The position numbers were made by a program, and so were the translations under genes. A model generated the notes under the pieces. That model was given only the letters and a program-made list of their open reading frames with translations. It was not told where the DNA came from and searched no databases. DNA of 28,814 bases from Holophagales bacterium (lineage in GTDB: Bacteria; Acidobacteriota; Holophagae; Holophagales; Holophagaceae), in the NCBI GenBank assembly GCA_031281385.1, contig JAITFL010000131.1, positions 1 to 28,814 of the forward strand, read 5' to 3'. Shown in pieces: positions 1-5,642 of this stretch (within the stretch, counting starts at the first letter, position 1; every line of letters starts with the position of its first letter).

Positions 1-116
1 GCACGCGCGTTTCATTCACTGGCGAGATGTGGGACGAAGCGGGCAAGATAGGCGAAGGCACGCACACGCGCTACGTAATCAACGTGGAAGAGTTTATGAA
101 GAAGGTTGGGAAGTGA
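1..116 (+). CDS. C-terminal end of a FlK-like hotdog thioesterase (partial)
   Basis: The gene begins before the window; only its last 37 codons are visible, in the frame that starts at base 3 and ends with TGA at 114-116. The residues read ...VSFTGEMWDEAGKIGEGTH then a TRYVIN segment and a final EEFMKKVGK. The order D-x4-IGEGTHxR followed by a hydrophobic strand and a terminal F-x-K helix is typical of the last strands of fluoroacetyl-CoA-thioesterase-like (FlK family) hotdog proteins, which hydrolyse small acyl-CoAs in the cytoplasm. The assignment rests on this short C-terminal pattern only, so the substrate cannot be stated. It converges on ruvC with a 45-bp gap. Confidence 0.6.
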   Translation, partial: TRVSFTGEMWDEAGKIGEGTHTRYVINVEEFMKKVGK

Positions 117-161
117 TGCCATGAGCCAGGCTGCACTGGGCCAAAAGCAGAACGGCAGTGG

Positions 162-692
162 CTACAAGACCCGCCTTGTCGCCAGCAGATGGCCAATCGC
201 AACGGCGGCAGCGTCGGCGGCGTCGGCGGGGAGCGGCTCTGTTAGGTTCAGTAGTGTCATCACCATCTTGCCCACTTGGTCTTTGCCGGCCCAGCCGTAG
301 CCGCTGACGGCCTTTTTTACCTGCATGGGATTGTAGTCGCCCACCGGCAGGCCATGCAGTGCGGCGGTCAATAGCACCCCGCCGCGAATCTGTCCCAGTT
401 TTAGCGCGGTGGCTGCATTTTTTTCCACGAATGGGCTTTCCACCGCAACGAATTGCGGCTGGTGCTTTGCAATGGCCTCGCCTAGCCTCTGGTGTATCAG
501 CAGTATCCGCTGAAAAAACTCTTGGCCCTTTGGGTTGCGGATCACGCCCGCATCTAAGAGCTCAAGCCTAGAGCCGTTGCGGGACACGACTGCCCACCCA
601 CAGGCGAGAGAACCTGGGTCAACGCCGAGGCATATTTTTAACTGCCCTTGCGCTGAATTTGCAGATGGCCCATCGGCGGTTGACAATGCCAT
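162..692 (-). CDS. ruvC: Crossover junction endodeoxyribonuclease RuvC
   Basis: RuvC is the dimeric Mg-dependent nuclease that cuts Holliday junctions, working with RuvAB. The 176-residue product has the RNase-H-like fold signature: GVDPG with catalytic D25, VESPF with E85, and PADAADAAAVAIGH with D157 and D160, matching E. coli D7, E66, D138 and D141. The segment VKKAVSGYGWAGKDQV fits the conserved DNA-contacting region. Compared with the usual start it carries about 18 extra N-terminal residues; no other ATG, GTG or TTG lies between Met1 and the first strand, so the ATG at 692 is kept although its Shine-Dalgarno is weak. The gene ends in TAG at a natural family end. No ruvA or ruvB is adjacent. 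It is last in a run of minus-strand genes but sits 159 bp after its neighbour, so it may have its own promoter. Confidence 0.95.
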   Translation of the reverse strand: MALSTADGPSANSAQGQLKICLGVDPGSLACGWAVVSRNGSRLELLDAGVIRNPKGQEFFQRILLIHQRLGEAIAKHQPQFVAVESPFVEKNAATALKLGQIRGGVLLTAALHGLPVGDYNPMQVKKAVSGYGWAGKDQVGKMVMTLLNLTEPLPADAADAAAVAIGHLLATRRVL

Positions 693-820
693 ACTCTGTC
701 AATCCAAATAATTGCAACGCATCAAGGGTTCTCTCATCGCAAGCGTCCAGTGCCAGTTAAATGCAAATTGGTATCAGAAGATGAGCCTTGATAGATTTTG
801 CAAGAAATTCTCTCGTGATT

Positions 821-847
821 TGTACCTTGTATCTTGTAACTAATTCT
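821..847. repeat. CTTGTA-type short tandem repeat, copy 1
   Basis: The bases read TGTACCTTGTATCTTGTAAC and onward: imperfect repeats of a 7-mer (CTTGTAY), just downstream of the stop of the secreted protein at 852. A closely similar run occurs at 23501-23519 in the same orientation, where it forms the last codons of the signal peptidase gene. Nothing here looks coding. Confidence 0.55.
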
Positions 848-851
848 AGCA

Positions 852-1958
852 TCACCGCTTTGGCGGCTCGGTTTGGGAGCCGTTATTTTGAGAACCTTCT
901 TGGGCCTTTTTCTTGGCGTCCTCATCAGCTTTCTTTTTAGCTTCCTCATCGGCTTTCTTTTTTGCTTCTTCGTCAGCCTTTTTCTTGGCTTCTTCGTCGG
1001 CTTTTTTCTGGGCGTCTTCTGGGGTCTCTTTCTGCGCCTCTTCTTGGGCCTTTGGCTGTTCCTGTGGCTTTGGCTGCGGCTTGGGAACAGGCTTGGGTGT
1101 AGATTTTGGCTTTGGAGTGGGGGCAGGCGCAGGCGCGGGGGCGGGGAGCAGGGTGCTCAAAAATTGTTTGCAGGCTTCATTTGTCGGCTCCAGTTTTAAT
1201 AGGCGCCTAGTGTAGGAGATGAGCTCGAAGCGAGACCTAGCTGTGTCTTCTTTGATCTGTGCTAATTTTTCTCTGACGTACCTGGGGATCGAGTCCACAC
1301 CTTGGATGTCCACGCGCTCTTTCATAAGAAAGCCATTCCAATCGTTCAGCGACTTGGCGCATGTATCAACTTCGTCCTTTAGCGTGTGCAATATCACGTC
1401 AATGTCAGCGATTGATTGTTCGCTGTTGGCGAGGGCCTTTGCGTACTCGGATATGCTGGATTCGAGGTACATCACATCCTGTATTTGGTCGCTGTTCAGC
1501 CCCGGCATTGCCTTGAGCTTTTGGACTTGCTCTTCGCTGACCTTTATCTGCCCTCTCCATTCGGCGATCTTGGTTTCGTGCTGCCGGCGGATGTACCCAA
1601 GGGATTCGCTGGCCGAAGCATAGTTCGCAGTAGCGGTGGTCGAGGCCTGGCTCAAAAGGGAAATGGCGGCTGGCCAATCGCCGTCCAGCACTGCGCCACG
1701 TGCAGCCATGCCCAATATTGCCACTTTTGCATGGAGGTCGTTATAGTTGGATGGATTGATCTGCACGTCCGGCCTATTGAGCAGGCTTTCGGCGTCTCTC
1801 CGCACTTTTTGCCCATTGCCGTCTTCTAGGTTGTCTTCCCACAGCGGCCTGATGGTGTTCCAGTAGTAGGCCAAGCCTTGGGCCGAGCATGGAGCCGCCG
1901 CAGACGCCAACACTGCCAACGCCGCAATAGCCTGTGTCAACTTGATCAATTTGTGCAT
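852..1958 (-). CDS. Secreted coiled-coil protein with Pro/Lys-rich and KADEEA-repeat tails
   Basis: Not a family I can name. The 368-residue product begins with a signal peptide (MHKLIKLTQ, hydrophobic AALAVLASAAA, likely cut near CSA-Q at residue 27). Residues about 70-270 are helical with TPR-like and coiled-coil character. Residues 272-300 are a TonB-like proline/lysine linker. Residues 317-355 are a TolA-like repeat of five units (QKKADEEA, KKKADEEA twice, KKKADEDA, KKKAQEG), and the end is polar. The helical part aligns with the protein encoded just upstream at 2020-2901, so the two are paralogues, but the tail is unique to this copy. The ATG at 1958 follows AAGGAG by about 10 nt. It lies 61 bp after its paralogue and is probably co-transcribed. 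An extracytoplasmic structural or wall-associated role is inferred from the architecture only. Confidence 0.8.
   Translation of the reverse strand: MHKLIKLTQAIAALAVLASAAAPCSAQGLAYYWNTIRPLWEDNLEDGNGQKVRRDAESLLNRPDVQINPSNYNDLHAKVAILGMAARGAVLDGDWPAAISLLSQASTTATANYASASESLGYIRRQHETKIAEWRGQIKVSEEQVQKLKAMPGLNSDQIQDVMYLESSISEYAKALANSEQSIADIDVILHTLKDEVDTCAKSLNDWNGFLMKERVDIQGVDSIPRYVREKLAQIKEDTARSRFELISYTRRLLKLEPTNEACKQFLSTLLPAPAPAPAPTPKPKSTPKPVPKPQPKPQEQPKAQEEAQKETPEDAQKKADEEAKKKADEEAKKKADEEAKKKADEDAKKKAQEGSQNNGSQTEPPKR
891..1010 (-). repeat. 24-bp coding tandem repeat (KKADEEA units)
   Basis: Five consecutive 8-codon units in the secreted protein gene. The encoded units are nearly identical, but the DNA copies differ at many third positions (GCTTCCTC, GCTTCTTC and GCGTCCTC variants), so the repeat is old and kept at protein level rather than freshly amplified. 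Confidence 0.85.
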
Positions 1959-2019
1959 CCTAGACCAACTCCTTGCGCCAAGGACGGCAGATTATCCAAA
2001 AACCCATGCCATAGAAAAA

Positions 2020-2901
2020 TTAGTTGCCCATCAAAAGAGCGAGCTGCTGCTGAACAGTTTTGTTGTTGGGGTCTAGGAAGGTAAGCCGGTTGAGGAACTT
2101 GATTTTGTCTTCCCTTGTCGGCTGATTTTCCAAGTTTGCTTTGGTGTCAATCACGGAAGCCACGTATTTTGCCTTGTCGCCAGAAAAGGGTGGTGCCGCG
2201 ATCATATCCTGCTCGCTTTTCAGCACCTCTTCCAAACCGGCGATGACCGGGGCGAACTTGGCAGAATCTTCCTTTTCCTTAACTAGGATCGAGTTCATTT
2301 GGGCAATGGCGGCAGGGCCCTTGCTGATGTTGTCTTTGCAGACGTTAGCTTCGTATTCCAAGCTGAGCGCGTTCTCAGTGAGTTCTTTCAACTGTTTTTT
2401 CTCTTCGGAAGTCCTCTTCTTTTTAGCTTCGAGTTCTTCCTTTGTCTTCATCAGTGTTTCTATGTCAGCTAGGCGTTTCTTGGCGTGTTCGATGGCCGTT
2501 TCCCAGCCCTGTATCTGCGCGTTGATAAAGTCCTCTGTCTCTTTGGATTTTAGTTCCGCAATGTCTTTGGCCTTATTGAAACTTTCAATGGATTGTTCGA
2601 TTTTCCCTGACATGACCAAGGCGCGCCCCATGCTGGCGTGCATATCTTGGACAAGCCCCAGATCTACAAGGCTGCGCAGCAGAACGTTGGGGTCTTGGGG
2701 GTCTCTTTTCACTTCTGGCACTTCGCTTGGGATTATGCCTTCTAGCAGCTTGACGGCCTCATTGTACTGGGCGTTGGCAAAATACTTTCCCAATTCAGCG
2801 CTGGCAGCACTAAAGCGCTGCGTGGCTGTTTGTGGCTGATCCTGCGACATCAGCCCCGAACCTGCGACGGCGATGATTGCAGCGGTGGCTAGAAACTTCA
2901 T
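2020..2901 (-). CDS. Secreted coiled-coil/TPR-like protein, paralogue of the 852-1958 product
   Basis: Not a family I can name. The 293-residue product starts with a signal peptide (MKFLATAAIIAVAGSGLMSQ). It is followed by a TPR-like helical region (residues about 30-125, with a MGRALVMSGKIEQSIESFNKA helix pair), a highly charged coiled coil (about 135-180, KKKRTSEEKKQ), and a C-terminal helical segment with LTFLDPNNKTVQQQLALL, a typical TPR-end pattern. The same order and several matching segments (LHA/MHA helix, IAEW/IQGWET, LKLEPTNEACKQFLSTLL versus LTFLDPNNKTVQQQLALL) occur in the neighbour at 852-1958. ATG 2901 has a good AAGGAG Shine-Dalgarno. It is the first gene of this two-gene unit. 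A small inverted repeat (TCCTA, 6 nt, TAGGA) lies just upstream of the Shine-Dalgarno. Function unknown; extracytoplasmic location likely. Confidence 0.8.
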   Translation of the reverse strand: MKFLATAAIIAVAGSGLMSQDQPQTATQRFSAASAELGKYFANAQYNEAVKLLEGIIPSEVPEVKRDPQDPNVLLRSLVDLGLVQDMHASMGRALVMSGKIEQSIESFNKAKDIAELKSKETEDFINAQIQGWETAIEHAKKRLADIETLMKTKEELEAKKKRTSEEKKQLKELTENALSLEYEANVCKDNISKGPAAIAQMNSILVKEKEDSAKFAPVIAGLEEVLKSEQDMIAAPPFSGDKAKYVASVIDTKANLENQPTREDKIKFLNRLTFLDPNNKTVQQQLALLMGN

Positions 2902-2961
2902 ATCAACTCCTTTGTCCTATCATCTTAGGATAACCCACATCGCGTTGAATGTGTTAGCACA

Positions 2962-3504
2962 TCAGGAAAAAAGTTTTAGGTTTGGGCTGCGGTCTATTAT
3001 CAAAAAGATGAGGCGGTCTAGGTGGTCGGCCAGCAGAAACTTAATCATTGCATTATTTAGCTTGTTCTCTGGCTTGTCCTCGCCAAAAATGACAAAGTAC
3101 ATCCTGCGCCTTTCTATTTTCGTGACATTTTTCCATAGGATGCGCCCCGCCCCCAATCTTCTAGCTATAGGCTGCGGCAAGAGCTGACATTCCACGCTGA
3201 TGCCAAGTTCGTCAGTCAAAATGTGGGTTCCCTCTATCAGCAAAAACATGACTATGACCAACACCAAGACGATGCCTGAAACAAGCACGGCCAAGCATGC
3301 AGCCACAAGGCTTGCCCAGATGAAAAAGGTCGGCTCGCCCGCTTGGCTTTGGGCCACTTTTAGCTGGAACCAGATATGCGGGAAATTATGGATCATCAGT
3401 GACATTCCGCGCCCAGACACAAGCAGGCAGCCCAGCGCCAAAATCAGGGCCGTGGCCCTGTGGGCAGGGCCTGCGCGGAAAACCAGCGGCGAGGCGGCTG
3501 TCAT
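2962..3504 (-). CDS. Two-helix membrane protein with a PH-like C-terminal domain, unknown function
   Basis: The 180-residue product has a first hydrophobic helix near residues 14-28 (ALILALGCLLVSG), a second long one near 62-90 (FFIWASLVAACLAVLVSGIV, then more hydrophobic residues), and a soluble part. In that part THILTDELGISVECQ followed by ILWKNVTKIERR looks like the start of a bacterial PH-like domain. I do not recognise a named family. An ATG further upstream (3594) would overlap pyrF by about 90 bp. The ATG at 3504 is preferred because it begins one base after the pyrF TAA (TAAGATG), which is a typical translational-coupling arrangement. It is therefore probably expressed from the pyrF message. 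No link to pyrimidine synthesis can be read from the sequence. Confidence 0.7.
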   Translation of the reverse strand: MTAASPLVFRAGPAHRATALILALGCLLVSGRGMSLMIHNFPHIWFQLKVAQSQAGEPTFFIWASLVAACLAVLVSGIVLVLVIVMFLLIEGTHILTDELGISVECQLLPQPIARRLGAGRILWKNVTKIERRRMYFVIFGEDKPENKLNNAMIKFLLADHLDRLIFLIIDRSPNLKLFS

Positions 3505-3505
3505 C

Positions 3506-4234
3506 TTAGGAGCCGACCTTTCCCATTTCCAGCAGTATGGCCTCTGCGGCAGCGGCTGGGTCTGGGGCGTGCGTAATTGGCCTGCCAACGACAATCCATG
3601 TCGAGCCTGCCGATATTGCTTCTGATGGAGTCATGACCCTGGCCTGATCCTGTGCGTCCGCCCCCCTTGGGCGTATCCCGGGAGTGAGCAAAAGGAATGT
3701 TTCGCCACAGTTTGAGCGGAGCATCGCAGATTCTTGGCCGGAGCAAACGACCCCGTCGCATCCGGCGTCCTTTGCGAGGGTGGCAAGGCGCAGCACCATG
3801 CTAGATGGGTCTCCGTCAAGCCCTAGCTTCATCATGGATGCACTGTCCATGCTGGTCAACACGGTGACGGCCAAAAGGCGCGTCCTTCCCCCGTCACGCC
3901 TATGCTGCGCCACCGTTTCTGCCGCCTCTCTCATCATTTCGGAGCCGCCCAAGGCGTGAATATTGACCAAAAGCGGGTCGAGTTTTAATACCGAACCAAG
4001 TGCCCGCTTGACTGTTGTCGGTATATCGTGTAGCTTCAAATCCAGAAAAACTGGCGCGAAGCGCTGTAGCTCCCTCACAACGCCAGGCCCCTCGGCGCAG
4101 AACAATTCTAGGCCCACCTTTAGCAAGCCTACTTTTCCACTTAAACATTCTGCCAATTTAAGTGCGTCTGCCGCCGTCGGCGCGTCCAGCGCCACGGCCA
4201 AGCGTTCAACTGTGGACATCTGATGATGAGGCAT
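3506..4234 (-). CDS. pyrF: Orotidine 5'-phosphate decarboxylase
   Basis: PyrF converts OMP to UMP, the last step of de novo pyrimidine synthesis, as a cytoplasmic TIM-barrel dimer. The signature VFLDLKLHDIPTTV carries the catalytic D65, K67 and D70. LAVALDAPT near the N-terminus and LLTPGIRPRG with IVVGRPITHAPDP near the end form the phosphate-binding site. At 242 residues it has the normal length. The reading frame stays open back to 4423, but that extension is encoded by the repeat-rich intergenic DNA. Two ATGs are realistic. The one at 4234 (MPHHQMS) has GGAG eight bases upstream, whereas the one at 4219 has no ribosome-binding site, so 4234 is chosen. The next gene starts one base after its stop. 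Confidence 0.95.
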   Translation of the reverse strand: MPHHQMSTVERLAVALDAPTAADALKLAECLSGKVGLLKVGLELFCAEGPGVVRELQRFAPVFLDLKLHDIPTTVKRALGSVLKLDPLLVNIHALGGSEMMREAAETVAQHRRDGGRTRLLAVTVLTSMDSASMMKLGLDGDPSSMVLRLATLAKDAGCDGVVCSGQESAMLRSNCGETFLLLTPGIRPRGADAQDQARVMTPSEAISAGSTWIVVGRPITHAPDPAAAAEAILLEMGKVGS

Positions 4235-4264
4235 GCGATTAGCTCCAGCAAAACCAAGAAAAAC

Positions 4265-4296
4265 AGCGCGGCCGTAGGCAGCATCCACCATTGTCA
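4265..4296. repeat. 32-bp direct repeat, copy 1
   Basis: AGCGCGGCCGTAGGCAGCAT and the following 12 bases match 4519-4550 with a single A/C difference. Both copies end in CCATTGTCA, linking them to the ATTGTC tandem family. Confidence 0.85.
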
Positions 4297-4518
4297 GAAC
4301 GAAGGCGAGCGAAGGCAAAACGCCCAGACTGCCAAAACCAGCCAACGTGTTGCAACGGCCCACGTTGGGGTCTCGCGTATTCGGAGCGCAAGCGCAGAAT
4401 ACCGAGAGTTGTCCATTGTCCATTGAGGCACTTGCAAAACCTCCGAGCCATTGCCAAAAGTGCTTTGTTCAATTAATGGAAGCCCCCGCAAAATGAGTGT
4501 CTCCCAATTAAGAAAATA

Positions 4519-4550
4519 AGCGCGGCCGTAGGCCGCATCCACCATTGTCA
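4519..4550. repeat. 32-bp direct repeat, copy 2
   Basis: Same orientation as the copy at 4265-4296, one mismatch. It runs directly into four ATTGTCM heptamers (4544-4571). Confidence 0.85.
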
Positions 4551-4575
4551 ATTGTCCATTGTCAATTGTCAATTC
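4544..4575. repeat. ATTGTC heptamer tandem array
   Basis: Consecutive ATTGTCA, ATTGTCC, ATTGTCA, ATTGTCA, ATTCAC units. A shorter version (GTTGTCCATTGTCCATTGA) is at 4408-4426. It is non-coding and the unit is too short for a CRISPR. Confidence 0.7.
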
Positions 4576-4643
4576 ACTAACCGAAGCCTCATTGCCCAAA
4601 TTTTTCGGAGTTCTGCAAGAGGCTCTTTAGCTAAAATACTAGA

Positions 4644-5642
4644 ATGTTATTCATTATCCCACCAACGCAAGACCCGCCAGCAATCCAAGCACAGAGCCAA
4701 GTGCCGCAGACGATGGAATCGCTGGAATACCAACTGCTGGAGGCCTTTGACTATGGCATCGCAGTAGGGCCGCCCCAATTGCCTTCCGACAGGGCATCCG
4801 ACCAAGCCAAGCTGATGTGGCTCCACAGCGCGGCACACTTGCCAACGCCAATTTCCACCTTTGAAAAAAATAGCCTAGAAAGGGCGGAGGCCGACGAGCT
4901 GCTCAAATTCTTTGAAGCAAAAGGGGTTCCAACTGAACAGTCACTAGGGAAGCTCGGCCTGAAATTGACGGGTTCCCAGTTGGCCCTTTGGCGCTTTGGT
5001 CAAGCAGCCGTGCGAAGGGGAGACTGGCCCCCCAGCGTCCGCCGCGAGTGGGAGGGCCGACTTCTGGAAGAAAAAATCCATCCGCTGATCATGGGCTTCG
5101 CGCTTCGGCATGCGTTGTGCTGGGCTCTGGCAGAAAATGACGAAGCGCGCTTGGCAGAGTTAAAAGGTTCCAAGGCGTCTCAGGACATGCCAGAGATTTT
5201 TTTGGTGTTCCAAAAAGCATTCTCCGCCATCGGCGGGCCGACGTCTGCGCTAAAACTGTGGACTTCTGATTTTAAGGAGTTGCACAGCGGAATCCTGGCA
5301 GGCGGCGAAGCATGGATTTGCCCCGACGCGGATTTCCCGCCGCACGACAAAGCCGCTACTTGGGTGGTTCCACTGCTGGAGCCGCAAGGCATAGAAAATG
5401 CGGAATCTCCTGCTTGGAGGGGCAGGGCCGAAAATTTTTTGGAACTGCCGATACTAGCCAGCTACAAAGTATCCTTTGCCCCATACCAGCGCGACTTGAG
5501 CCTGCTCGGCATAGTTTTTTTCCCCGCGCTGATACGCTTGGATGAAAAGGGTAACATCGCAAAAATCCAAATGGGCGACGCCTGCCCAAGGGCAGTCACA
5601 GGCGCGGGCGTTATGCTATCACCCAATTCCAATTCCCTGTAA
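4644..5642 (+). CDS. Unrecognised 332-residue protein
   Basis: I do not recognise the family. The product is a soluble-looking protein without signal peptide or membrane helix. The N-terminus is proline/glutamine-rich (MLFIIPPTQDPPAIQAQSQ), followed by a mostly helical body (about 24-210) and a more strand-like C-terminal part with PLLEPQGIENAES, FLELPILASYKV and GIVFFPALIRLDEKGNIA. Codon use looks genuine and like its neighbours. The start is uncertain: the ATG at 4644 has no Shine-Dalgarno, but a TAAAAT hexamer at 4632-4637 would place a transcript start at about the ATG, allowing a leaderless message. The next ATG (4713, MESLEYQLL) also lacks a Shine-Dalgarno. Its end overlaps the convergent gene by 24 bp. 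Confidence 0.65.
   Translation: MLFIIPPTQDPPAIQAQSQVPQTMESLEYQLLEAFDYGIAVGPPQLPSDRASDQAKLMWLHSAAHLPTPISTFEKNSLERAEADELLKFFEAKGVPTEQSLGKLGLKLTGSQLALWRFGQAAVRRGDWPPSVRREWEGRLLEEKIHPLIMGFALRHALCWALAENDEARLAELKGSKASQDMPEIFLVFQKAFSAIGGPTSALKLWTSDFKELHSGILAGGEAWICPDADFPPHDKAATWVVPLLEPQGIENAESPAWRGRAENFLELPILASYKVSFAPYQRDLSLLGIVFFPALIRLDEKGNIAKIQMGDACPRAVTGAGVMLSPNSNSL

Larger units (their letters stand above)
4235..4643. other. Non-coding repeat- and hairpin-rich intergenic region
   Basis: About 400 bp lies between the divergent pyrF and the gene at 4644, with no convincing gene. It contains two copies of a 32-bp direct repeat (4265-4296 and 4519-4550, one mismatch) and ATTGTC-type tandems. There is an 8-bp perfect hairpin CCAACGTG/CACGTTGG (4342-4368) and a second hairpin of about 10 bp with one bulge (4372-4406, arms CTCGCGTATTC/GAATACCGAG). 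A third stem, GCACTT/AAGTGC (4428-4463), contains the motif CTTGCAAAACCTCC. The pyrF promoter must lie in or upstream of this region. Confidence 0.7.

Noticed and set aside
873..1215. Plus-strand open frames opposite the KADEEA repeat
   Set aside because: Low-complexity antisense shadows of the repeat-coding region.
4235..4423. N-terminal extension of PyrF back to 4423
   Set aside because: The extension is encoded by repeat and hairpin DNA, does not resemble PyrF, and the ATG at 4234 has a proper Shine-Dalgarno and gives the family length.
4544..4575. CRISPR array
   Set aside because: Repeat unit is 7 bp without spacers and no cas genes are present.
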